Source: Alcanivorax sp.
Lineage (GTDB): Bacteria > Pseudomonadota > Gammaproteobacteria > Pseudomonadales > Alcanivoracaceae
Assembly: GCF_002726155.1 (NCBI RefSeq)
Contig: NZ_PBSH01000009.1
Span: forward strand, 1 to 55,150
Reading direction: 5' to 3'
Length of the DNA: 55,150 bases
Position 1 is the stretch's first letter, and the number at the start of each line of letters is the position of its first letter. Under the pieces are notes generated by a model. That model was not told the DNA's origin, made no database searches, and saw only the letters and a list, made by a program, of their open reading frames with translations. The translations under genes were made by a program, and so were the position numbers. Shown here piece after piece: positions 1-7,260 of this stretch.

Positions 1-88
1 CAAACCTAATATCTGGCTTCCAGACTGGACATTGCGCCAGAACCTTAAGCGGCAACAGACAGAGCAGAATAAGCGTGACTGTTTTCAT
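1..88 (-). CDS. Secreted protein of a gene cassette, partial (runs off the left edge)
   Basis: Reading the minus strand from the ATG at 88 gives an open frame of 29 codons to the window edge with no stop. It starts MKTVTLILLCLLPLKVLA and continues QCPVW. The N-terminus is a textbook signal peptide: one Lys, a hydrophobic core rich in Leu, and a likely signal peptidase I site after VLA. The residue before the Cys is Gln, so a lipoprotein signal is less likely. The ATG lies only 5 bases after the GTTAGGT core that ends the neighbouring attC-like site, which is where the first gene of the next integron cassette would begin. Function is unknown because only the leader is visible. Confidence 0.55.
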   Translation of the reverse strand, partial: MKTVTLILLCLLPLKVLAQCPVWKPDIRF

Positions 89-92
89 ATTC

Positions 93-170
93 ACCTAACG
101 CCCGGCGCAGCGGACAAGTTGTAGCGACGAAGGAGCGGAAACTTGATCCGCCTGCCGCCGCTTGTTATGT
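93..170 (-). other. attC: attC-like recombination site
   Basis: On the minus strand the site begins ACATAAC (170..164) and ends GTTAGGT (99..93), matching the inverted core boxes of integron attC sites (RYYYAAC and GTTRRRY). The arms between them pair imperfectly: plus 101-120 with its GCGGACAAGTT against plus 140-163 with its AACTTGATCCGC. One arm carries an unpaired extra T next to the conserved CAAGTT block, as attC sites carry extrahelical bases. The TAA stop of the upstream gene sits inside the first core box, a common arrangement in gene cassettes. The TAACGCCCGGCGCAGCGG start also resembles core sequences I recall from chromosomal cassettes of environmental gammaproteobacteria. No integrase gene is visible in the window. 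Confidence 0.65.
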
Positions 171-467
171 GCTCGACCCTTCGAAGAATTCACGAAGCTC
201 CTCGAAGAAACTATTTGTCCCAGACAGAAACCCTGTTTTGGCCTTGACTCCATCTCGCTCCAGTGCAACGGCATTTACCAATAAGAGCCTCCCGTCCACC
301 AGCTTAACGCCCATACGCTGAGGCTGCCCGCCACCGCCGACCACTCTTACGTTCTTTATATCGCTGTGGGTATACCTACTATTTTTATAGTAAAAGCAAT
401 CATCTTCGATCGTGACCAGAGGCCTAGAGAAGATGCCTAAATGACGGTGATTATAAGTTATGCCCAT
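165..467 (-). CDS. Hypothetical protein carried by a gene cassette
   Basis: This 100-residue protein is not one I can assign to a family. It is soluble-looking, with no signal peptide or membrane segment. It contains a Gly-rich turn (VVGGGGQPQRMGVKL, residues ~42-56), a strand-like stretch GRLLLVNAVALERDGV, and an acidic/aromatic C-terminal helix (FFEELREFFEG). The start is set by an ATG 13 bases after the cassette core box, preceded at very short distance by AAGGGG. The stop TAA overlaps the attC-like site. Its base composition is lower in GC than the housekeeping genes to the right, fitting acquired DNA. Cassette proteins of this kind are usually of unknown function. Confidence 0.6.
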   Translation of the reverse strand: MGITYNHRHLGIFSRPLVTIEDDCFYYKNSRYTHSDIKNVRVVGGGGQPQRMGVKLVDGRLLLVNAVALERDGVKAKTGFLSGTNSFFEELREFFEGSST

Positions 468-504
468 AGCCCCTTACCGCACATAACAGCGTATTAGTTA
501 GAAC

Positions 505-653
505 GTTCCACATAACTCGGTTCCTCATAACTCTGAAACCAAGGAGTGCAACCCCGAGGAAAATCCTGCCATAACAATAGGTTAAGATGCTATAGCCAAT
601 CTCCTACACGGAGTTATGCGGAACGTTCCTTATAACTCTTTTCCTTTGAACTC
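505..653. repeat. Array of 14-bp motif GTTCC-N2-ATAACTC, attI-like
   Basis: The motif GTTCCACATAACTC occurs at 505-518 and again as GTTCCTCATAACTC at 520-533, a 15-bp period. The pair is repeated about 120 bp away at 625-638 and, more degenerate, at 640-653. An inverted copy sits at 611-624, so 611-638 forms a near-perfect palindrome around GGAACGTTCC. On the minus strand the two copies at 505-533 lie just upstream of the GTTATGT core (487..481) that begins the cassette. This resembles attI sites, where two direct repeats precede the simple recombination site. It could instead be an operator array. Confidence 0.5.
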
Positions 654-710
654 TGAGACAGAAAAATCAAAGATCCACCAAATCAACATGTTGGCATTTC
701 CCTTTCCGGG

Positions 711-732
711 TTCAGCGGAAGCTTCCGCTGAA
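711..732. repeat. 22-bp perfect palindrome, possible terminator of the hydrolase gene
   Basis: Bases 711-732 read the same on both strands, centred on AAGCTT, and start 18 bases past the stop of the minus-strand hydrolase. A looser outer stem (CCCTTT and AAAGGG blocks at ~701-706 and 731-738) could extend it. There is no run of T on the minus strand after the stem, so factor-independent termination is uncertain. Confidence 0.35.
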
Positions 733-749
733 AAGGGGAATCGCAATCC

Positions 750-1472
750 CTACTTGCTGAACGCACCCGTCGCCAAAAACACCTTCACCTGCTCAATCAC
801 GTCCCTATTCCGCATCATGAACGGATGCGTCACCGGCAGGACCAGATGATCCTGCATGCCTTCGACTTTGGTCCTTTCTACGGTGACCTTGCCATCGTTC
901 GGGCCGGGTAATTGTGTGGAGAGCAGGAAGTTGATGGTCTGATTGCCGGCGATGATGCCGACAGGGAAATCCACCGGACCGAGCTGAGTGGGAACGCTGT
1001 CCGCGCCGGTGCCCATCTGGCTGCCGGCGGGACCGTTGAACCATTGAAATGGTGCCCAGGCACCCAAACGATCCACCACTTCGCTGCCCTGATTTGGCGG
1101 GCCGAGCATCACGGTTCGGCCAAGGCGGGGAATGGTGTGTTCGCTGAGGTACTGGCGCAGCAGGATGCCGCCCATGGAGTGGGTAACGAAATGGACGCTG
1201 CCTTCGTCGGGGCATTGCGCTAACGCAGCGGGAAGGGTCTCCGCCGCGAGGGTTTGAATAGGGTGTTTTGTCGAGGGGTAACCCTGGTTCACCACCGTAT
1301 AACCGGTTTTATCCAGGGCGGTTTCCATTTTCTTCATGGCATGGGCGGTTCTGGCCAGGCCATGAAGCAGCACAACACACTGCGGTTCTTTCATGTTTTC
1401 CTCCGCCTGTGCTGCGGGCCAGGCCAGCAGGCACGCAAGCGAAAACGCCAGCGCCCCTGCCCGGCCACTCAC
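750..1472 (-). CDS. Secreted alpha/beta-hydrolase (lipase/esterase-like)
   Basis: A 240-residue serine hydrolase of the alpha/beta fold. The N-terminus (residues 1-~24, ending AAQAEE) looks like a cleavable signal peptide, so the enzyme probably acts in the periplasm or outside. VVLLHGL (~33-39) is the oxyanion-hole HG motif. The nucleophile is Ser99 in THSMGG, a variant of the usual GHSMGG elbow. Asp193 in PNDGKVTVE and His216 in LPVTHPFMM complete the likely triad. The family includes bacterial lipase-like proteins acting on carboxylic esters; the substrate cannot be read from sequence. It starts 4 bases after the stop of the upstream aminotransferase, so the two are probably co-transcribed. 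An internal Met (residue 27) would give a cytoplasmic form but lacks comparable support. Confidence 0.75.
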   Translation of the reverse strand: MSGRAGALAFSLACLLAWPAAQAEENMKEPQCVVLLHGLARTAHAMKKMETALDKTGYTVVNQGYPSTKHPIQTLAAETLPAALAQCPDEGSVHFVTHSMGGILLRQYLSEHTIPRLGRTVMLGPPNQGSEVVDRLGAWAPFQWFNGPAGSQMGTGADSVPTQLGPVDFPVGIIAGNQTINFLLSTQLPGPNDGKVTVERTKVEGMQDHLVLPVTHPFMMRNRDVIEQVKVFLATGAFSK

Positions 1473-1476
1473 GGGT

Positions 1477-2604
1477 CTAACCTAGCTGTTCCAGCGCAGT
1501 CTTGAGGCGGGCAACCGCTGCATCCACATCACCGAGCTTATCCAGGCCGAACAAGCCCACGCGGAAGGTCTTGAAGTCCGCCGGTTCGTCGCACATGAGC
1601 GGCACACCGCCGGCGGTCTGCAGGCCTTGCGCGATAAACGCCGCACCGCTTTTGATGCCATCGTCACCGGTGTAGGACACCACCACACCCGGGGCTTCAA
1701 AACCCGGGGCGGCCACGCTGGCAAAGCCGTGCTCGGCCATCAGGGCGCGTACGGCCTTGCCCAGCTGCCACTGTTCGGCTTTAACGGTCTCCAGGCCGCG
1801 CTCCACGGTTTCCATCATGGTGTCGCGGAAACCGGTCAACGCATCAGTAGGCATGGTGGCGTGGTAGGCGTGGCCACCGTTTTCATAAGCAATCATGATG
1901 TCGCGCCATTTGCGTAGGTCGCAGGCGAAGCTGGTGCTGGTGGTTTCGTGCAGGCGCTTTTCTGCGGCCTCACTGAGCATGACCAGGGCGCTGCAGGGCG
2001 AGCTGCTCCAGCCTTTTTGTGGCGCGCTGATCAGCACGTCGACGCCACAAGCCTGCATATCCACCCAAATGGTGCCGGAAGCGATACAGTCGAGCACGAA
2101 CAAGCCACCTACACTATGCACTGCCTCCGCCACTTGCTTGATGTAGTCATCGGGCAAAATGATGCCGGAGGCCGTTTCCACATGGGGCGCAAACACCATG
2201 GCCGGCTTTTCAGCCTTAATAGTTGCGACCACCTCTTCAATGGGCGCCGGAGCGAACGCGGCTTGCGGCTGGTCATTGACCGGGGAAGCCTTGAGGACGG
2301 TTTCCTTCGAAGGGATCTTGCCCATCTCGAAGATCTGGCTCCAGCGGAAGCTGAAGAAACCATTGCGAATCACCAGGCAGGACTGATCGGTGGCGAACTG
2401 ACGGGCCACCGCTTCCATGCCATAGCTGCCGCCACCGGGCACCACCGCCACTGAATGCGCGTTATAGACCTGCTTCAGGGTCGACGAGATATCCCGCATC
2501 ACTTGCTGGAAACGCTGTGACATATGGTTCAGGGAACGGTCGGTGAAAACCACGGAGTATTCGAGCAGACCGTCACGGTCAAAATCGCGGGGTAAAGCGG
2601 GCAC
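1477..2604 (-). CDS. Class V aminotransferase (alanine/serine-glyoxylate aminotransferase-like)
   Basis: A 375-residue pyridoxal-phosphate enzyme of fold type I. VVPGGGSYGMEAV (~54-66) is the cofactor phosphate/amide loop, HVETASG (~141-147) and FVLDC with Asp172 are family motifs, and Lys197 in SAPQKGWSSSP is the likely Schiff-base lysine. The overall pattern is that of the class V group that transfers amino groups from alanine or serine to glyoxylate and similar keto acids. Exact donor and acceptor are not readable. It is the first gene of a two-gene unit with the secreted hydrolase and is divergent from rnfA across a 285-bp gap. A soluble cytoplasmic location is expected. Confidence 0.8.
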   Translation of the reverse strand: MPALPRDFDRDGLLEYSVVFTDRSLNHMSQRFQQVMRDISSTLKQVYNAHSVAVVPGGGSYGMEAVARQFATDQSCLVIRNGFFSFRWSQIFEMGKIPSKETVLKASPVNDQPQAAFAPAPIEEVVATIKAEKPAMVFAPHVETASGIILPDDYIKQVAEAVHSVGGLFVLDCIASGTIWVDMQACGVDVLISAPQKGWSSSPCSALVMLSEAAEKRLHETTSTSFACDLRKWRDIMIAYENGGHAYHATMPTDALTGFRDTMMETVERGLETVKAEQWQLGKAVRALMAEHGFASVAAPGFEAPGVVVSYTGDDGIKSGAAFIAQGLQTAGGVPLMCDEPADFKTFRVGLFGLDKLGDVDAAVARLKTALEQLG

Positions 2605-2792
2605 GGGTCTCTCCCAATCAGCCAGGTTACGGGTACGGGGTTTTTCGTCTGTCTTGGATACTGGATTGACCGGCGCACCGCAACCGTTTGCCCGCCTTCA
2701 ACCGCAAAATAGTGGCAAAAGCCGGCTCAACTGTTCAAAAGACGGCCAATGACCTGTACTCCCTTGTCTATTAAGCTTATTCGCTATCATTC

Positions 2793-2821
2793 TTGAGCGT
2801 ATACAGGCGCTGCCTCATACT
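2793..2821 (+). promoter_or_regulatory. Candidate sigma-70 promoter of the rnf operon
   Basis: TTGAGC (2793-2798) and CATACT (2816-2821) each match four of six consensus bases and are 17 bases apart, about 70 bases before the rnfA ATG. The 2605-2889 gap is the divergent promoter region between the aminotransferase and rnf; I see no clear operator in it. Confidence 0.35.
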
Positions 2822-2889
2822 ATGCGCCCTTGATGACATGTAAACATGGCGTCTACTCCTATTTTTTCGGCAAGCGAGCCTGCGATCAC

Positions 2890-3474
2890 ATGACTGAGTA
2901 CGTCCTGATTCTGATCAGCGCTGTGCTGGTAAACAATTTCGTGCTGGTGCAGTTCCTCGGGCTGTGTCCGTTTATGGGGGTGTCCAATAAAGTGGAAACC
3001 GCCATGGGCATGTCCTTGGCCACCACTTTCGTGCTGACGCTGTCCTCGGTGCTTGCCTACCTGACCTGGGCCTACATTCTGGTGCCCTTTGAGCTGGAAT
3101 ACCTGCGCACCATCAGCTTTATTCTGGTGATTGCGGTGGCCGTGCAGTTCACCGAAATGTTCGTGAAAAAAGCCAGCCCGCTGCTCTACCGGGTGCTCGG
3201 GGTCTTTTTGCCGCTGATCACTTCCAACTGTGCAGTGCTGGGCGTCGCCCTGCTGAATGTGCGCCAGGAAGATGCCACCTTTATGTCCTCTCTGACCTAC
3301 GGTTTCGGGGCCGCGCTGGGCTTTTCCCTGGTGCTGATCCTGTTTGCCGCCATGCGCGAACGCATTGCCGTGGCCGATGTACCCGAAGCCTTTCGCGGCC
3401 CCAGCATCGGCCTGATCACCGCCGGTCTCATGTCACTGGCATTCATGGGCTTTTCCGGGTTGATCAAGTTATGA
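2890..3474 (+). CDS. rnfA: Ion-translocating oxidoreductase complex subunit RnfA
   Basis: A 194-residue membrane protein with six predicted helices, matching RnfA/RsxA along its whole length ([19 protein letters not shown] at the start, [47 protein letters not shown] at the end). RnfA pairs with RnfE in the membrane core and carries conserved Cys residues implicated in an iron-sulfur centre between them. The start at 2890 was chosen because the homologous protein begins MTxY; an upstream in-frame ATG at 2830 would add 20 residues unlike the family. It is the first gene of rnfABCDGE, which couples electron transfer between ferredoxin and NADH to Na+ or H+ movement, and in some bacteria keeps SoxR reduced. 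Confidence 0.95.
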   Translation: MTEYVLILISAVLVNNFVLVQFLGLCPFMGVSNKVETAMGMSLATTFVLTLSSVLAYLTWAYILVPFELEYLRTISFILVIAVAVQFTEMFVKKASPLLYRVLGVFLPLITSNCAVLGVALLNVRQEDATFMSSLTYGFGAALGFSLVLILFAAMRERIAVADVPEAFRGPSIGLITAGLMSLAFMGFSGLIKL

Positions 3475-3520
3475 GAAGCCGCTTGCATGCAAACACGCAT
3501 CACGCCTGCACGCAGATAAA
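3475..3520 (+). repeat. Heptad/octad-period repeat, CACGC type (rnfA-rnfB gap)
   Basis: Directly after the rnfA stop the sequence runs in steps of 7-8 bases built on GCATCAC / GCCTGCAC. It is the first of three such stretches in the rnf intergenic gaps. Confidence 0.5.
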
Positions 3521-3532
3521 TGGAGTGCGCCC

Positions 3533-4117
3533 ATGACCGCTGTGTTAATCGCTGTGGCAGCGTTGTTGGCTTTGGCGGCCGTGTTCGGTGCCGTGCTCGG
3601 CTTTGCTTCGGAAAAATTCAAGGTAGAAGGCGACCCGATCGTCGAGCAGATTGATTCGCTGCTGCCGCAAACCCAGTGCGGTCAGTGTGGCCACCCGGGC
3701 TGCCGCCCCTACGCGGAAGCCATTGCCGAGGGCGAAGAACACAACCGCTGCCCACCCGGCGGGCAGGACACCGTGGTGGCACTATCCGACCTGCTGGGTC
3801 GTGAAGAGCTAACCCTGGATGACGAAGGCGCCGAAGATGCCAACGTGGCCAAGGTCGCCTACATCCGCGAAGACGAGTGCATTGGTTGCACCAAATGCAT
3901 CCAGGCCTGCCCGGTGGATGCCATCGTCGGCGCCGCCAAGTTGATGCACACCGTCATTGTTGATGAATGCACCGGCTGCGACCTCTGTGTGGAACCCTGT
4001 CCGGTGGACTGTATCGATATGCTGGAAGTGAAGCCGACCTTGCAAACCTGGGGCTGGCAGCGCCCGGCCGGGATTGGTGAGCGCCCGGACAGCCGCATTG
4101 AGGTGGTGAATTTATGA
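3533..4117 (+). CDS. rnfB: Electron transport complex subunit RnfB (ferredoxin-like)
   Basis: A 194-residue protein with an N-terminal membrane anchor (residues ~3-25), then a four-Cys cluster domain ([10 protein letters not shown] at ~49-58 with a later Cys before PPGG), and two C-terminal ferredoxin motifs, [12 protein letters not shown] and [12 protein letters not shown]. RnfB is thought to take electrons from soluble ferredoxin at the cytoplasmic face. Length and cluster order are those of the gammaproteobacterial form; the longer RnfB with extra ferredoxin domains is not present. It follows rnfA after 58 bases of repeat-like DNA. Confidence 0.95.
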   Translation: MTAVLIAVAALLALAAVFGAVLGFASEKFKVEGDPIVEQIDSLLPQTQCGQCGHPGCRPYAEAIAEGEEHNRCPPGGQDTVVALSDLLGREELTLDDEGAEDANVAKVAYIREDECIGCTKCIQACPVDAIVGAAKLMHTVIVDECTGCDLCVEPCPVDCIDMLEVKPTLQTWGWQRPAGIGERPDSRIEVVNL

Positions 4118-4180
4118 GACGCTTCACGCCACACGCAGCACGCCAGACGCTTGCACCGTGCAGCCTGCGAACGTTGAACG
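4118..4180 (+). repeat. Heptad-period repeat, CACGC type (rnfB-rnfC gap)
   Basis: Nine consecutive 7-base units run from the first base after the rnfB stop, for example CACGCCA (4125-4131) and CACGCAG (4132-4138); the unit GACGCTT occurs at both 4118 and 4146. The phase is unbroken over 63 bases. Confidence 0.6.
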
Positions 4181-4199
4181 CCAAGGCCGGGGTTCGAAA

Positions 4200-7166
4200 A
4201 TGAGCCAAGCGCAAACAAACAAAACCCGAAAAACGCGCTCTGTTTTTGCGCGTCTGACATCGGGCATTCGGCGTCCGGCGAAGATTCATGACTTCCATGG
4301 CGGCATCCACCCGCCGGAAATGAAGCACCTGTCCAACGGCACGCCCATCACCGCCGGCCCGCTACCGCAACAGCTGATATTACCGCTGAACATGCACATC
4401 GGCGCACCGGCTAAACCGCTGGTGGCACCCGGTGACAAGGTTCTCAAAGGGCAGATGATTGCCGAGCCCATCGGTGCCGTAAGCGCCGCGATCCATGCGC
4501 CAACCTCCGGTACGGTCAGCGCCATCGGTCCGCGCCCCATTCAACACCCCTCAGGCATGGATGCGGTCTGTATCGTCATCGACACCGATGGCGAAGATCA
4601 GTGGATTGAGCATCAGGGCACCATCGACTACACCGAAAAAAGCCCGGCTGAGCTGGTCGATCTGATTCGCCACGCCGGCATTGCCGGTATGGGCGGCGCA
4701 GGCTTTCCTACCAGCATCAAGGTAAACCTTGGCGACCATCAGCGCGTCGAGCAGCTAATCATCAATGCGGTGGAGTGCGAACCCTACATCACCGCCGACG
4801 ATCGCCTGATGCGCGAGCGCGCCGAGCAAATCATCACCGGCATCCATATTCTTCAGTATTTGCTCAACCCCCGTCGCACCTTAATCGGGATCGAAGACAA
4901 CAAGCCCGAGGCCATTTCCGCGATCAAGCGGGCCTGCAAGGGCTGCGATATCGAAGTGCGCGTAGTGCCCACCAAATACCCCTCCGGCGGCGAGAAGCAG
5001 CTGATTCAGTTGCTCACCGGCAAGGAAGTCGCCAGTGGTCAATTGCCCGCCCAAGTCGGTGTGGTCTGCCAGAACGTGGGCACCGCCTATGCCATCAAGC
5101 GGGCCGTATGTGATGGCGAACCATTGATTTCCCGGGTCACCACCCTCACCGGCGACGGCGTCAGCCAGCCCGGTAACTACGAGGTGCTGCTGGGAACCCC
5201 GGTGCGCGACTTACTGGCACACGGCAATCTGGCGGGGCTGGACATCGGCCGGCTGGTCATGGGTGGGCCAATGATGGGCTTCACCCTGCACAACCCGGGC
5301 GTGCCCGTGGTGAAAACCACAAACTGCATCATCGCCGCCAGCCCGGAAGAACTGCCGGAACCGCCACCGGAGCAACCCTGCATTCGCTGTGGCTCCTGCG
5401 CGGAAGTGTGCCCGGCCAACCTGCTACCCCAGCAACTGTACTGGCACGCCAAAAATGACGATCTGGAAAAAGCGCAGCATCACAATCTCATGGACTGCAT
5501 CGAATGCGGTGCCTGCGCCTATGTCTGCCCCAGCCATATCCCGTTGGTGCAGTACTATCGCTATGCCAAGGCCGAAGTCCGTCAGCAGGCGGCGGATCAG
5601 GTAAAAGCCGACAAGGCCCGCCAGCGCTTCGAAGCGCGCCAGGCACGCATTGAACAGGAGCAGGCGGAAAAAGAAGCCCGCCGGCAGGCGCGCCTGGAAG
5701 CCAACCGCAAGAAGAAAGAAGCCGGTCCGACGGCGGCCAGCACCGTGGATGTGGCCGCGCTGAAGCAAGCTTCACTGGACGCTTCCAAAGCCTACAAAGC
5801 GGCGGTGAAAGCGGCCAAGGCTGCTGAGGCGGAAGGCGCCGACAACCTGGCTGAGCTGAAAGCCGAAGCGGACCGCCTTAAAGCCGTGGCAGACAAGGCC
5901 AAAGCGGCTGTGCGTGATGCCAAAGACGGCGCCCCCGTTGCGGCAGCTCCCGCAGAAGATACGGTGGCCAAGCTCAAGAAACAGGTCGGTGATGCCTCCA
6001 GCGCTTATAAGGCGGCAGTGAAAGTGGCCAAGGCCGCCGAAGCGGAAGGCGCTGACAATGTGGCTGAGTTGAAAGCCGAAGCAGACCAACTAAAAGCCGC
6101 CGCCGATGCACTCAAGGCGGAACTGCGCGAGGCCAAGACCAATGCCCCCGCCTCTGCCGCTCCGGTCACTCAGGCGGATCCGGTAGCCGAGTTGAAGAAA
6201 CAGGTCGGTGACGCCTCCTCCGCCTACAAGGCCGCCGTCAAAACCGCCAAGCAAGCAGACGAAGACGGCGCTGATAATGCGGCGGACCTGCGTGCCGAAG
6301 CGGATCGCCTGAAAGCAGTGGCGGATCAATTGAAAGCCGATCTGCGTGACGCCAAGGCCAACGCACCGGCATCCCCTGCTCCTGTCGCACCCACAGCCTC
6401 TACCGCAGCGGCGGCCGAACAACCGGATCCGGTAGCCGCGTTGAAGAAGCAAGTTGGTGATGCCTCACTGGCCTACAAGGCGGCGGTAAAAGCGGCCAAG
6501 CAAGCCGACGAAGACGGCGCCGGCAACGCGGCAGACCTGCACAGCGAAGCCGGCCGGCTGAAAGCCATCGCGGATCAGCTAAAGGTAGAGCTGCGCGATG
6601 CCAAGGCCGCAGCACCGCCCACGCCGAAAGCGGCGCCGGCAACAACCGCCACCACGGATAGCCCCGCCGTGCCGGAAGAACAGGCACCGCAATCATTGGC
6701 CGAGGTGGATCCAGAGCAGGCAGCCAAGCGCCAGAAACGGCTGAAGGGCCTGAAAACCGCCTATAACATGGCGCACAAACAATACAAGGAAGCCCACGCT
6801 GCCTACGAGCGCGCCGAGCGTAATGAAACCGCCAGCGCCGACGAACTTCAGGCTATGCAAGGCAAGATCGACAAGCTCAAGGCCAAGGCGGACAACGCCC
6901 GCGATGCGCTGGACGCACTCGTCGAAGAAGCCAAGGCGGATATCCGCGCCCACACCGGCAAGGATTTGAAAACCCTGAAGCTGGAAGCTGCGCGTGCAGA
7001 AAGCGCCCTGGCCGACAAGCAGCAGGAACTGGAACAACAACGCAGCAGCGCATCAGAAGACACTCTGGAAGCCCTTAGCTCGGAACTCCAGGCCCTTGAA
7101 AGCGAAACCCAGATTGCCCGCAAGGCGCTCAAGCAGGCGGTAGAAGAACAAGGATTGGCAGAATGA
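4200..7166 (+). CDS. rnfC: Electron transport complex subunit RnfC with a long repeat tail
   Basis: A 988-residue protein. Residues ~1-450 are the RnfC core: FHGGIHPPEMK near the start, the NADH/FMN-binding region with GGAGFPTSIK and VVPTKYPSGGEKQ, then ferredoxin motifs CIRCGSCAEVCP (~394) and CIECGACAYVCP (~434). RnfC is the peripheral NADH-side subunit. From ~residue 520 the protein becomes a low-complexity Ala/Lys/Glu helix: four repeats of ~55 well-conserved residues (KKQVGDASSAYKAAVK, AEADRLKAVADQLKA) joined by Ala/Pro linkers, and a fifth divergent unit ending in a coiled coil. The start at 4200 is the Met of MSQAQT; an in-frame ATG at 4158 falls in repeat DNA. Tails of this kind vary in length among relatives. 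Confidence 0.93.
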   Translation: MSQAQTNKTRKTRSVFARLTSGIRRPAKIHDFHGGIHPPEMKHLSNGTPITAGPLPQQLILPLNMHIGAPAKPLVAPGDKVLKGQMIAEPIGAVSAAIHAPTSGTVSAIGPRPIQHPSGMDAVCIVIDTDGEDQWIEHQGTIDYTEKSPAELVDLIRHAGIAGMGGAGFPTSIKVNLGDHQRVEQLIINAVECEPYITADDRLMRERAEQIITGIHILQYLLNPRRTLIGIEDNKPEAISAIKRACKGCDIEVRVVPTKYPSGGEKQLIQLLTGKEVASGQLPAQVGVVCQNVGTAYAIKRAVCDGEPLISRVTTLTGDGVSQPGNYEVLLGTPVRDLLAHGNLAGLDIGRLVMGGPMMGFTLHNPGVPVVKTTNCIIAASPEELPEPPPEQPCIRCGSCAEVCPANLLPQQLYWHAKNDDLEKAQHHNLMDCIECGACAYVCPSHIPLVQYYRYAKAEVRQQAADQVKADKARQRFEARQARIEQEQAEKEARRQARLEANRKKKEAGPTAASTVDVAALKQASLDASKAYKAAVKAAKAAEAEGADNLAELKAEADRLKAVADKAKAAVRDAKDGAPVAAAPAEDTVAKLKKQVGDASSAYKAAVKVAKAAEAEGADNVAELKAEADQLKAAADALKAELREAKTNAPASAAPVTQADPVAELKKQVGDASSAYKAAVKTAKQADEDGADNAADLRAEADRLKAVADQLKADLRDAKANAPASPAPVAPTASTAAAAEQPDPVAALKKQVGDASLAYKAAVKAAKQADEDGAGNAADLHSEAGRLKAIADQLKVELRDAKAAAPPTPKAAPATTATTDSPAVPEEQAPQSLAEVDPEQAAKRQKRLKGLKTAYNMAHKQYKEAHAAYERAERNETASADELQAMQGKIDKLKAKADNARDALDALVEEAKADIRAHTGKDLKTLKLEAARAESALADKQQELEQQRSSASEDTLEALSSELQALESETQIARKALKQAVEEQGLAE
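5759..6610 (+). repeat. Tandem coding repeats in rnfC
   Basis: Four in-frame repeats start near 5760, 5970, 6190 and 6440. Each encodes a ~55-residue helical hairpin beginning LKKQVGDAS-AYKAAVK and ending LRDAKA. Linkers are Ala/Pro-rich and lengthen from repeat to repeat. The repeats differ at the DNA level in synonymous positions, so they are not a recent duplication. Confidence 0.85.
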
Positions 7167-7206
7167 CACAACGCTGGCACGCCATCACGCAACAGGCTTC
7201 ACGGGG
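7167..7206 (+). repeat. Heptad/octad-period repeat, CACGC type (rnfC-rnfD gap)
   Basis: After the rnfC stop, units GCTGGCAC, GCCATCAC and then GCAACAG, GCTTCAC follow with periods 8, 8, 7, 7. The rest of this 94-base gap shows nothing further. Confidence 0.5.
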
Positions 7207-7260
7207 AAAAGCACTAGGGCGAAAATTCTCCGCCGTCAGAACGGCAAGGGCTGAACCGGC

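Larger units (their letters stand above)
93..487 (-). mobile_element. Putative integron gene cassette
   Basis: This stretch has the parts of a single gene cassette in order on the minus strand: a GTTATGT core (487..481), 13 bases of leader, one short gene (467..165), and an attC-like palindrome ending in GTTAGGT at 93. A second gene begins 5 bases further on in the same direction. No intI gene lies on either side within the window, so this is either the edge of a larger array to the left or an integrase-less attC cluster. Exact ends depend on where the recombinase would cut in the core boxes. Confidence 0.55.

Noticed and set aside
616..849. A 77-codon plus-strand frame over the motif array and the hydrolase 3' end
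   Set aside because: It crosses the palindrome at 711-732 and overlaps the hydrolase gene; no ribosome site and no recognisable protein.
5759..6610. Possible CRISPR-like or minisatellite array inside rnfC
   Set aside because: The repeats are ~210-250 bases, in frame, and vary at synonymous sites; they encode protein helices.
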